Below are positions 1 through 5,214 of a stretch of DNA of 5,412 bases, one piece after another. Position 1 is the first letter of the stretch; every line of letters begins with the position of its first letter. The DNA lies in assembly GCA_023139025.1 (NCBI GenBank), contig JAGLOH010000165.1:1-5412 (forward strand), read 5' to 3'. Below the pieces are notes generated by a model that worked only from the letters and a program-made list of their open reading frames with translations, did not search any database and was not told where the DNA came from. Source of the DNA: Candidatus Heimdallarchaeota archaeon. GTDB taxonomy: Archaea > Asgardarchaeota > Heimdallarchaeia > Heimdallarchaeales > Heimdallarchaeaceae. The position numbers and the translations under genes were made by a program.

Positions 1-886
1 ATGAAGGATCAACAGCAAAATCTATAATGAAACTGCGCTGATCTATTGGAGCTAGAGTGATTATGTATCCTGCTAACTCACCTTCATCTGTTAAAGCAAA
101 ATATGATGCTTCTTCACTCAGAGAACCATAATAACCGCTGAAAAGTCTCGTAATTAAAGATATGTTGAAGTCAAGACTGTTCTTAGAAAGAATGTTTATG
201 TTATCCTCAAAATCAATGTCTGAATAAACCCTATTTTGGAGTTCTGCTACTTTAGTCCAAGAAACCTCATTTAAACCAACTAAAGTGAACTTCTTTGACT
301 TCTTCTTTCTAGAAACCTTGAACTTCTCATTAAATTCTAAATTGTCTGTAGATATTTTAGGTAGTTCATTCTTTTCTTCATCATACCATTTTTCTTTGTA
401 ATCTGAGAGAGAAAGATTCATTCCAACTCTCATGTGAATTGCTATCAGATTAGTTAGTTTTTCAACATCTATATTCACAAAACTATTTTCATTGATAGTA
501 TGTGCAAAGATAACATCTATGTACTCTTTTTTGCAGAAATTCATCAACTTATTAAACACATTTCCTTCCTTGAAATTAAAATCGGGTTCGAAAGCTGCAT
601 AAAGAAGATCCATTATATTATAGGCTTTCTCGTCTCGTATAGAAATTAAAACGCCTTTGATCTCAGTTTCTTCCTTAAACGCAAGTACATACGTTTCAGG
701 AATATTAAGAAATCTTTCTTTGATATCTTTAGGAGTTTTATCGAATAGGTTACCTAAGAAAACAGCAACATTTTCGAATTCTTCTTCATGATTCCACTTC
801 ATCATTAAATGCAAGGCATTTGAATAATATAATGTTTTCCCCCAAAAATAAAGAACATGAAGTAAGCATCCTTTCTGTTCTGTCAT
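1..886 (-). CDS. GNAT-family acetyltransferase-like protein with two GNAT-like halves, C-terminus cut by window edge
   Basis: An uninterrupted frame of 295 residues runs off the left edge. The last visible part (about residues 261-295) has the beta2-beta3-beta4 pattern of a GNAT fold, with a GELAGYII turn and a FIIDFAVDPS strand. In this family that strand leads directly into the acetyl-CoA pyrophosphate loop, which lies outside the window. A second domain seems to start near residue 203. The N-terminal part (about 28-170) has a similar order of helix, strands and helix (EEEFENVAVFLGNLF, then YVLAF and GVLISI) but no recognisable acetyl-CoA loop, so it may be a degenerate GNAT copy. A lysine-rich linker lies at about 193-200. 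The coordinates use the first ATG, which has an in-frame stop four codons upstream. However, residues 1-27 do not resemble a GNAT start, and a TATA-like element at 822-831 sits 25 nt before an ATG at 802 (Met29), so the true start may be 802 or 805. Substrate unknown. The gene is 49 nt downstream of the seven-helix gene and could be co-transcribed with it. Confidence 0.72.
   Translation of the reverse strand, partial: MTEQKGCLLHVLYFWGKTLYYSNALHLMMKWNHEEEFENVAVFLGNLFDKTPKDIKERFLNIPETYVLAFKEETEIKGVLISIRDEKAYNIMDLLYAAFEPDFNFKEGNVFNKLMNFCKKEYIDVIFAHTINENSFVNIDVEKLTNLIAIHMRVGMNLSLSDYKEKWYDEEKNELPKISTDNLEFNEKFKVSRKKKSKKFTLVGLNEVSWTKVAELQNRVYSDIDFEDNINILSKNSLDFNISLITRLFSGYYGSLSEEASYFALTDEGELAGYIITLAPIDQRSFIIDFAVDPS
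822..831 (-). promoter_or_regulatory. Possible TATA box for a leaderless GNAT-protein transcript
   Basis: On the minus strand this reads TTATATTATT. Its centre is about 25 nt before the ATG at 802 (Met29 of the long frame). That is the archaeal TATA-to-start distance expected for a leaderless mRNA. It lies inside the longest reading frame, so it is real only if the true start is internal. Chance occurrence is quite possible in such AT-rich DNA. Confidence 0.3.
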
Positions 887-935
887 TATGGAAATTTAAG
901 AGAGAAAAAGCTCTCATTAAATTAGTCTAATTAGT

Positions 936-1709
936 TTATGAGTCCTTTTTTACAATGATTTTTTTCAACCAACCAGGCATAATATATCCAAGATAACCTA
1001 GAAATACACCTATCATGGCAAAGGTCCATCCAAGATAATAGAAAGGTGAATATCCTTTACTAAATGCAGCTATAAGTGTTATTGATACACTATCTAATGC
1101 AAAGAAGATAAATAACAGACTTACTGAAATTCCATACACTGCTATAAGATTGAAACCTGTTCTTGGGAGCTTTTCTGTATTATGTCTTGATTCCTTAAAT
1201 GCAAAGTAGATCATAATTCCATAAGATACTAGAGATATTATTGCTAGTAAAACAAGTATGTAAAATCTATCTCGAATTAATCCAAATTCCTTGTTTGAGA
1301 ACCAATAGACTATAGCTTCCAAAGACATTCCAACAACAATACCATTTGTTACTAGGAAAGGTAAAGCGAAGTCTACTCCTTTATTTGCAAAAACTGTTTC
1401 AACAAAAGCAATTACAAAACAGTTTGAAATTGCAATCAGTAAAAAGGCAGTCATTGTTGTGAGGTCAGTATAACTTACAGTCAAATAACTTCCATCAGGT
1501 GCAAGATAGCTTATCCATCTTCCTATTGTTGAAATCACACTAGCTAGTGTAAAGCTGGAAAAAGTTAAGAATAAGTATAAAACTGGTTTTTTTCTCCTTT
1601 GTACGTACTTCATTAAAATCAAAACTACAACTACAACTAATATTATACTAATAAAAGTTTCAAAAATCACTGCTGAAAGAGGTACTTTATTATTCCATGC
1701 ATCAACCAT
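936..1709 (-). CDS. Seven-transmembrane-helix protein, stand-alone sensor-like module
   Basis: The protein has 257 residues and is almost entirely membrane helices. Counting from the ATG at 1709, they lie at about 11-34, 43-66, 84-107, 113-136, 148-172, 185-207 and 222-243. It ends in a short basic tail (KKIIVKKDS) after a YIMPGWLKK turn. A helix exit with Pro, Trp and basic residues resembles the end of the seven-helix input regions attached to archaeal histidine kinases. Here no kinase or other output domain follows. The first cytoplasmic loop is basic (QRRKK), consistent with an outside N-terminus. I chose ATG 1709 because a perfect GGTGAT ribosome binding site lies 4 nt upstream. The frame can be extended to a TTG at 1721, but that would need a rare start inside the previous gene. 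Translation is evidently coupled to the longin-domain gene just upstream. I infer that the longin protein is its cytoplasmic partner. Ligand and signal are unknown; a transporter-like or scaffold role is not excluded. Confidence 0.8.
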   Translation of the reverse strand: MVDAWNNKVPLSAVIFETFISIILVVVVVLILMKYVQRRKKPVLYLFLTFSSFTLASVISTIGRWISYLAPDGSYLTVSYTDLTTMTAFLLIAISNCFVIAFVETVFANKGVDFALPFLVTNGIVVGMSLEAIVYWFSNKEFGLIRDRFYILVLLAIISLVSYGIMIYFAFKESRHNTEKLPRTGFNLIAVYGISVSLLFIFFALDSVSITLIAAFSKGYSPFYYLGWTFAMIGVFLGYLGYIMPGWLKKIIVKKDS

Positions 1710-1713
1710 AATT

Positions 1714-1719
1714 ATCACC
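1714..1719 (-). promoter_or_regulatory. Ribosome binding site GGTGAT overlapping a stop codon
   Basis: The minus strand reads GGTGAT, then AATT, then ATG at 1709. GGTGAT is a full match to the complement of the archaeal 16S rRNA 3' end. Its TGA is also the stop codon of the longin-domain gene. Ribosomes finishing the first gene are therefore placed to start the second. This site decides the start of the seven-helix protein in favour of ATG 1709 over TTG 1721. Confidence 0.8.
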
Positions 1720-2161
1720 AAAATGAATCAGAAACGATTTTTGTTGCTTTCCTTTGTGCAATCTCCTTATCTCCCTTTTTCATCATTTCCTCAACAAAAT
1801 GTTCAATTTCTTCAATTTGCTCTTCAGTCAGCAGATTATAATCGGATATGTTAGGAAATTTACTTGAGATATCTCCTAATATTTCTGCAGTTATTTCATG
1901 GATTATAGATCTTTCTACATCAGTATGAACTTTCCGTAATAAAGCAACTGCGATGTTATCGGATAATTCAATGAAAATCTCAAATTTTCTTGTATCAACA
2001 AACTTAGGTGTACCTACATCTATTTCTTCCATTGCTGCTTGAATTGCTGTCATTATTCCACTGAAAAGAGCTTGGTCTGAAAAGCTGCTGTTTTCATCTC
2101 CCTTGTCTACAACTACAATAGGTAACCCTGTTCTAGAGATGATATAAACAGCTTGAATCAT
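1715..2161 (-). CDS. Longin-domain protein
   Basis: The protein has 148 residues, is soluble and lacks a signal peptide. Its predicted order is strand 2-9 (IQAVYIIS), a turn with GLP at 12-14, strand 15-19 (IVVVD), helix 28-48, then strands near 52-57, 59-65 and 69-76, and helix 80-99. That is the beta-beta-alpha-beta-beta-beta-alpha order of longin domains, and the start RTGLPIVVVD has the same shape as the GLPL turn of Sec22/Ykt6-type longins. An acidic then basic helical tail follows (about 112-146, EEQIEEIEHFVEEMMKKG). Longins in eukaryotes act in SNAREs, adaptor complexes and small-GTPase exchange platforms; Asgard archaea are known to encode many stand-alone ones. The partner here is probably the seven-helix protein, whose ribosome binding site overlaps this gene's stop. 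No enzymatic motif is visible. A Roadblock/LC7 domain is the main alternative, but that fold begins with a helix. The family call is by pattern only and the sequence is divergent. Confidence 0.68.
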   Translation of the reverse strand: MIQAVYIISRTGLPIVVVDKGDENSSFSDQALFSGIMTAIQAAMEEIDVGTPKFVDTRKFEIFIELSDNIAVALLRKVHTDVERSIIHEITAEILGDISSKFPNISDYNLLTEEQIEEIEHFVEEMMKKGDKEIAQRKATKIVSDSFW

Positions 2162-2184
2162 TATTCAAATAATTATTTACTTCA

Positions 2185-2192
2185 ATTTAAAT
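2185..2192 (-). promoter_or_regulatory. TATA box of the longin/seven-helix operon
   Basis: The palindromic ATTTAAAT is centred about 27 nt before the ATG at 2161. This fits a leaderless transcript that starts at or next to the start codon. No ribosome binding site precedes this ATG, which agrees with a leaderless start, whereas the internal gene of the operon has one. Confidence 0.45.
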
Positions 2193-2211
2193 GTGACGCT
2201 TAATTTTTTAA

Positions 2212-2236
2212 AGAAAACATCAATATTGCTAAAAAA
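2212..2236 (-). terminator. Oligo-T terminator-like tracts after the 74-aa gene
   Basis: On the minus strand the TGA stop at 2237-2239 is followed at once by six T (2231-2236) and then by a second T-rich run (TTTTCTTT, near 2212-2219). Archaeal termination typically uses oligo-U tracts without a stable hairpin. Together with the separate TATA box at 2185-2192, this suggests that the 74-aa gene and the longin operon are separate transcription units. In such AT-rich DNA it may be fortuitous. Confidence 0.35.
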
Positions 2237-2461
2237 TCAGAGATTATACCCCTTGTATAAAGCTCTAAACACTTCCTCCTTTGATCCTCCGTGTTTATTT
2301 ATAATATCAATAATAATTGCACCTAACAATTGAACCTCTTCAGCTGTAAAGTCCCTCTGCTCTAATTCTTCTTGTAATTTTCGCAAAGCTGTCCACTTAT
2401 TGGCTGAGAAATCAATTCTTCCCTCATATCTATCTTTCAATTCATCTATCAAGTAGCTCAT
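2237..2461 (-). CDS. Small alpha-helical protein of unknown function (74 aa)
   Basis: I do not recognise this protein. It has 74 residues, is highly charged, and has no signal peptide, membrane segment or cysteines. It looks all-helical: about 3-13, 21-35 (NKWTALRKLQEELEQ), 39-56 (TAEEVQLLGAIIIDIINK) and 60-70 (SKEEVFRALYK). A GG turn at 58-59 separates the last two helices, an arrangement seen in small helical DNA-binding or protein-binding domains, but no helix-turn-helix can be claimed. The frame is supported by ATG as its only methionine codon, by a good TATA box (2491-2498) at the right distance, and by natural codon use. It lies 75 nt upstream of the longin gene on the same strand and could be related to it, though T-tracts lie between. 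Confidence 0.68.
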   Translation of the reverse strand: MSYLIDELKDRYEGRIDFSANKWTALRKLQEELEQRDFTAEEVQLLGAIIIDIINKHGGSKEEVFRALYKGYNL

Positions 2462-2490
2462 TAGTAACGGTATATCTTGGTAAAATGAGA

Positions 2491-2498
2491 TTTATAAA
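2491..2498 (-). promoter_or_regulatory. TATA box for the 74-aa gene
   Basis: TTTATAAA is centred about 33 nt before the ATG at 2461, predicting a transcript with a leader of only some 5-10 nt. The same palindromic octamer occurs at 5195-5202 upstream of the reductase gene. Confidence 0.45.
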
Positions 2499-2549
2499 GA
2501 TTAAGTAAGTCCTCAGTGAAGTAATCAAACAAATTATTTTGGGTTAATC

Positions 2550-2559
2550 TTTAATAAAA
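2550..2559 (+). promoter_or_regulatory. TATA box upstream of the heme-type membrane protein gene
   Basis: TTTAATAAAA is centred near 2555, so transcription should start near 2580. That lies downstream of the first ATG (2572) and about 22 nt before the next in-frame ATG (2602), which has GTGAT at 2594-2598 as a partial ribosome binding site. If this box is used, the start at 2602 is the right one. Confidence 0.4.
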
Positions 2560-2571
2560 GTATGCAGAAAA

Positions 2572-3195
2572 ATGTCTATATATCTCAAACATAGTGATGG
2601 AATGAAAACAATATTCAATCAAAGAAAAAGCAAGTTCCTTTTTTTACTATTCTTTTCTTTACTGAGTATAAGTTTAATTTTAGCGCTAAGTTATACTCAA
2701 GCTAAGGATGACGATGATGATGGTATTGGCTTAATAGGTGATGATTTAGCTAAAGATATAGGCACAATTGCAATAGGGCTTTTTGCTGCGGGTATGCTCA
2801 ATGTTATCGTACTTTTTGTATATAAGTTTACAAGAAAATTTCTAAATGATGAGGGAAAAACTGGAAAAATCAAAAGAACAACAAGGGAAGTTTATTTGAA
2901 AACGAGAAAACCTCTAAACTACCTCCATTATCTACTAACTCTTGCTGCTACAACAATAATTATCCTTCATGGGATAGAATTTATTCAAAAAGAGCAAGAA
3001 GTAGGCATTTTTGGTTGGGTAGCAGTAGGGATTTTTCTATTTTACATTGTGACAGGAGCTATCATCAAGCTAAAGATAAAACCGCTCTGGACATCAAAGA
3101 AAGGGCGTTCAATACTAAATAAGCTTCATCGCAGTCTTCTAATTCTTCTAATTGTGATTGCAGTTCACATAGTTCATGTCTTACTAACAGATTAG
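2572..3195 (+). CDS. Ferric reductase/NADPH oxidase-like heme-binding membrane protein (membrane domain only)
   Basis: The protein has 207 residues. A hydrophobic segment at 22-43 ends in SYTQA and could be a signal peptide or first helix. Then come an acidic loop (44-61), helix 64-86, a basic cytoplasmic loop (87-113) and helix 115-137 with His119 and His133. Next are helix 146-166, a basic loop (KLKIKPLWTSKKGR) and helix 186-205 with His186 and His199; His202 is also present. Spacings of 14 and 13 residues in helices 3 and 5 are those of the bis-heme ligands in the NOX/ferric reductase family, and LHR at the start of the last helix is also typical. The inferred role is electron transfer across the membrane through two b hemes. 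There is no FAD/NAD(P)H domain, so a partner would have to supply electrons, as in MsrQ/YedZ-type proteins. Basic loops place the N-terminus inside. A TATA box at 2550-2559 and GTGAT before ATG 2602 favour a shorter 197-aa form. A b561-type cytochrome is the main alternative. Confidence 0.78.
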   Translation: MSIYLKHSDGMKTIFNQRKSKFLFLLFFSLLSISLILALSYTQAKDDDDDGIGLIGDDLAKDIGTIAIGLFAAGMLNVIVLFVYKFTRKFLNDEGKTGKIKRTTREVYLKTRKPLNYLHYLLTLAATTIIILHGIEFIQKEQEVGIFGWVAVGIFLFYIVTGAIIKLKIKPLWTSKKGRSILNKLHRSLLILLIVIAVHIVHVLLTD

Positions 3196-3236
3196 GTTAA
3201 AAACATTTAACTTAACCATTTTGTTATTTAAAACAA
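3195..3236 (+). repeat. Small inverted repeats after the heme-type gene, possible terminator
   Basis: GGTTAA (3195-3200) can pair with TTAACC (3212-3217), or alternatively GTTAAA (3196-3201) with TTTAAC (3206-3211). TTGTT (3221-3225) can pair with AACAA (3232-3236). The stems are short and AT-rich, with only modest T-runs nearby. They start at the last base of the stop codon, so a terminator or RNA 3'-end structure is plausible but weakly supported. Confidence 0.25.
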
Positions 3237-3255
3237 CACCTAACTAATGTAAAAA

Positions 3256-3262
3256 TTTATAT
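3256..3262 (+). promoter_or_regulatory. TATA box of the four-helix protein gene
   Basis: An A-run (3251-3255) followed by TTTATAT is centred about 27 nt before the ATG at 3286. This is the standard position for a leaderless archaeal transcript. No ribosome binding site precedes the ATG. Confidence 0.55.
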
Positions 3263-3285
3263 GCCTTAAAACGTTAATCGGTGTT

Positions 3286-3696
3286 ATGTCAGAAACGACA
3301 ACAACAACAACAACAACAGCAAAAAAACCAAGTAAATCAAATTGGAAATTTGCAGGATACTGGAATGCTTTGATTGGAGGTTTTGTACTCGTAATACAAG
3401 GTTTCTTCATGTTCTTCTCGTATTTGGCTCCTGGTTTAGTACTATTCGGTGGTGGATCCTTTTTCACTTTTGCCGCGATTCCATGGTTAACTGGATTAAT
3501 ACAAATGCTATTAGGATTCTTTGTGTTACTTTTCATCTGGGAATGGTTGCAAGATGCACTTAAAATAGGACCTTTGATAAAAGATGTAATGTGGGTTGGT
3601 GTAATCCTATTACTCATTGGACTCATTACTGGAGGCTTTGGAGGAGTTCTTGTATTTGTAGGTGGAATCTACTATCTAATAAGCATTAAAAAATAA
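3286..3696 (+). CDS. Small glycine-rich four-helix membrane protein with poly-Thr N-terminus
   Basis: I cannot assign a family. The 136-residue protein begins with MSE and eight threonines (4-11), then a basic stretch (KKPSKSNWK). Four hydrophobic segments follow at about 24-46, 50-68, 68-88 (these two nearly continuous) and 100-134, the last long enough to be two passes with a GG turn near 116-120. Glycine-rich patches (VLFGGGSFF, TGGFGGVLVFVGG) suggest close helix packing. The basic N-terminal patch and the C-terminal IKK place both ends in the cytoplasm, so the poly-Thr tract is probably not a surface glycosylation site. There are no histidines or cysteines, so no cofactor binding is visible. 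It lies 90 nt downstream of the heme-type gene but has its own strong TATA box, so it is probably a separate unit. A membrane-organising or accessory role would be a guess. Confidence 0.75.
   Translation: MSETTTTTTTTAKKPSKSNWKFAGYWNALIGGFVLVIQGFFMFFSYLAPGLVLFGGGSFFTFAAIPWLTGLIQMLLGFFVLLFIWEWLQDALKIGPLIKDVMWVGVILLLIGLITGGFGGVLVFVGGIYYLISIKK
3295..3318 (+). repeat. ACA trinucleotide repeat coding for poly-threonine
   Basis: One ACG followed by seven identical ACA codons encodes Thr4-Thr11. The identical codons indicate a simple-sequence tract open to slippage in steps of three bases, which would change threonine number without shifting frame. Confidence 0.9.
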
Positions 3697-3730
3697 ATAA
3701 AATAGTACTTTTTTATTTTTTTTTCTTTTT
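3685..3730. terminator. Convergent T-rich terminator zone
   Basis: On the plus strand, T-runs from about 3706 to 3730 directly follow the stop of the four-helix gene. On the minus strand, the reverse complement of 3685-3703 reads as T-rich runs (TATTTTATTTATTTTTT) downstream of the propeller gene. Each transcript therefore meets oligo-U tracts within about 60 nt of its stop, the usual archaeal hairpin-free termination signal. Confidence 0.6.
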
Positions 3731-3742
3731 ACTTTACTTAGT

Positions 3743-4837
3743 TTACCTTTTTCTTCTTGCACGCTTATAGGACAAAGGAATCAGTATTAAAAATATAATC
3801 AATGTATATCCACTAGTTCTTGAGGTTTCCAATCCTTCTATTTGAACAATTACTAAACCTACACCATCAACTGCAACATAAATCAAATCATTTCTTATTT
3901 CTATTTCTTCAGCTGATGAACCTACTGCAAGTTTATCTAATAGCACGGGATTTGTTTTATTTGAAATATCATAAACCTCTAATCCCGAATAACCATTTCC
4001 AAGGTAAATTAAATCATCTCTCACTTCCAGTGCAAAGGCTTCCCCTATTAAATCATGTTCTATTATGAAACTGGGTTCATTCATATCTGTGAAATCTACT
4101 ATCTTAATTCCATCAAATGAAGCCGCTAAATATGCATATTCCCCAATTATATGTATATCATAACATACGCTGCCTAAATCAAATGATGAGATTTCTATTG
4201 GAGATTCAGGACTACTATAATCAATAACACGTATCCAGCTAGTTGCAGAGGTCCAATTCCAGGCAAGTGTATAGACCAAATTTTCAACTACAAAAAAATC
4301 ATGACTATTTCCACCAGTAATAAAAAAACTGATATTAAGAGGTAAAGAAGGAATGTTTACATCAAGACAATATACTCCATCACCAACGCCTGCAAAAAGT
4401 AAATCATCTTTAATTGTCAAAGCCCCAACTGTTCCATGTTCGAAATCTCCAATTTTATAAGCTTGAGTAGGTTCTGACACATTGAAAATCTGTACTCCCT
4501 CAGTCCAAGCAGCGACATAAGCTATACCATTTTGTACCTCAAAATAATGTGGTAGTCCAACAGAAAAATTTCCCACTTCTTCTGGTTGAAATGGATCAGA
4601 AATATCTGCTATATGTATAAGATTATGCGAATAATCAGCAAAATAAGCATAATCACCTTCTAAATCCACATCAAAGATTATGCTTGCACAATCAACTTGA
4701 CTAATTTTTGTTAAAACAATTTCATTATTTGCTAAAGAAGCGTTATTTGGATTGATAAAAAGCAAAGAAACTAATAAGAAAATTAAGACAAGAAGAATTC
4801 TATTGGATTGAATTTTCATAGCTTTAATCTTATTCAT
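3743..4837 (-). CDS. Secreted LVIVD-repeat beta-propeller with C-terminal membrane/sorting tail
   Basis: The protein has 364 residues. A signal peptide (hydrophobic 14-28, likely cut near 36) is followed by seven similar repeats at about 55-89, 98-131, 138-170, 180-215, 226-258, 269-300 and 310-335. Each has the shape of strand, DLIYVA-like strand, G(L/I)x(I/V)xDIS-like strand and a P, as in DGIKIVDFTDMNEPS and SGLEVYDISNKTNP. This is the LVIVD repeat pattern, and seven copies fit a closed seven-bladed propeller. The C-terminus (342-364) is SGY, a hydrophobic stretch and the basic end SYKRARRKR, which resembles archaeal CTERM sorting signals; a plain membrane anchor is the alternative. Six N-glycosylation sequons (Asn32, 90, 119, 168, 194, 293) suit an exposed surface protein. 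No catalytic site is visible; a binding or adhesion role is inferred. The TATA-like box at 4842-4848 lies 26 nt before Met7 (4819), so the start may be 4819, which gives a more typical signal peptide. Confidence 0.85.
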   Translation of the reverse strand: MNKIKAMKIQSNRILLVLIFLLVSLLFINPNNASLANNEIVLTKISQVDCASIIFDVDLEGDYAYFADYSHNLIHIADISDPFQPEEVGNFSVGLPHYFEVQNGIAYVAAWTEGVQIFNVSEPTQAYKIGDFEHGTVGALTIKDDLLFAGVGDGVYCLDVNIPSLPLNISFFITGGNSHDFFVVENLVYTLAWNWTSATSWIRVIDYSSPESPIEISSFDLGSVCYDIHIIGEYAYLAASFDGIKIVDFTDMNEPSFIIEHDLIGEAFALEVRDDLIYLGNGYSGLEVYDISNKTNPVLLDKLAVGSSAEEIEIRNDLIYVAVDGVGLVIVQIEGLETSRTSGYTLIIFLILIPLSYKRARRKR

Positions 4838-4841
4838 ACAC

Positions 4842-4848
4842 TTATTAA
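4842..4848 (-). promoter_or_regulatory. TATA-like box of the propeller gene
   Basis: On the minus strand this reads TTAATAA, centred 26 nt before the ATG at 4819 and only 8 nt before the ATG at 4837. It supports a leaderless start at 4819. A competing box (TTATTATATT, near 4914-4923) would instead give a leader of some 55-75 nt. Confidence 0.35.
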
Positions 4849-5007
4849 GCTAATCTACAAATCAAAGAAAGCAATTAAAATTCAAGATGTATTTATTACC
4901 GAAACTATGTTTTAGAATATAATAACTGTGAAGAATGATTTTAAGCAAATACCTTTTGAAGAGCCCTTGAGAAGTTGGTTATCTGAAAGGATTCATAGTT
5001 AGAAATA

Positions 5008-5181
5008 TCATTGAGCTTTCTTTTCTTTGTTATTTTTCCAATTTAGAAAATCATCAGAGAACTCCCCTTGTTTAAATGGGTTCTTCTTTGTTTTTGCCAT
5101 ATATTCAGCAATCATATCTTCTAAATGTTCGTCGCCTTCTTGAAGTAAATCTAAAATTTTGTTTGTAAAGCTCTTATTCAT
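5008..5181 (-). CDS. Small charged protein of unknown function (57 aa)
   Basis: A complete frame runs from ATG at 5181 to TGA at 5008-5010. The protein begins MNKSFTNKILDLLQEGDEHL and ends WKNNKEKKAQ. It has an amphipathic N-terminal helix (about 5-30), then a basic turn (KTKKNPF) and an acidic-to-basic tail (EFSDDFLNWKNNKEKK). There is no signal peptide, membrane segment or cysteine. I do not recognise a family. Support comes from an ordinary codon pattern for this genome and a TATA-like TTTTAAAA about 29 nt upstream. It is divergent from the reductase gene, with only 42 nt between the two start codons, so the two may share regulation. Confidence 0.6.
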   Translation of the reverse strand: MNKSFTNKILDLLQEGDEHLEDMIAEYMAKTKKNPFKQGEFSDDFLNWKNNKEKKAQ

Positions 5182-5194
5182 CTCAGAATAGCTT

Positions 5195-5202
5195 TTTATA
5201 AA
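5195..5202 (+). promoter_or_regulatory. TATA box of the reductase gene
   Basis: TTTATAAA, within a longer T-run, is centred about 26 nt before the ATG at 5224. This predicts a leaderless transcript, and no ribosome binding site is present. Confidence 0.55.
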
Positions 5203-5206
5203 TCTC

Positions 5207-5214
5207 TTTTAAAA
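5207..5214 (-). promoter_or_regulatory. TATA-like box of the 57-aa gene
   Basis: The palindromic TTTTAAAA is centred about 29 nt before the ATG at 5181 on the minus strand. It is interlaced with the divergent reductase promoter (5195-5202), so the two promoters overlap physically. Confidence 0.4.

Noticed and set aside
900..915. GAGAG/CTCTC inverted repeat between the seven-helix and GNAT genes
   Set aside because: The stem is only 5 bp with a 6-base loop; too weak to call a terminator or riboswitch.
1710..1721. TTG start at 1721 giving a 7-nt overlap between the longin and seven-helix genes
   Set aside because: An ATG at 1709 has a perfect GGTGAT four bases upstream; the TTG has no such support and would put the ribosome binding site inside the coding region.
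1715..2161. Roadblock/LC7 domain as the identity of the 148-aa protein
   Set aside because: Roadblock domains begin with a helix; this protein begins with two strands and a GLP turn, as longins do.
2562..2592. ATG at 2562 in another frame upstream of the heme-type gene
   Set aside because: It runs only ten codons to a TAG and overlaps the real gene start; no sign of a functional leader peptide.
3342..3563. Open frame on the plus strand, 73 residues
   Set aside because: It is a shifted frame wholly inside the four-helix gene, with an implausible Trp/Cys/Arg-rich composition.
3240..3626. Open frame on the minus strand with a run of valines
   Set aside because: It is antisense to the four-helix membrane protein; the valine run is just the reverse complement of the ACA repeat, and the rest has no domain-like pattern.
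3820..4068. Open frame on the plus strand, 82 residues
   Set aside because: It is antisense to the C-terminal repeats of the propeller gene, with low-complexity Leu/His/Asn composition.
4838..5007. Gap searched for a small RNA or gene
   Set aside because: Only very short frames occur on either strand, and no conserved RNA-like structure or repeat is visible; only TATA-like stretches stand out.
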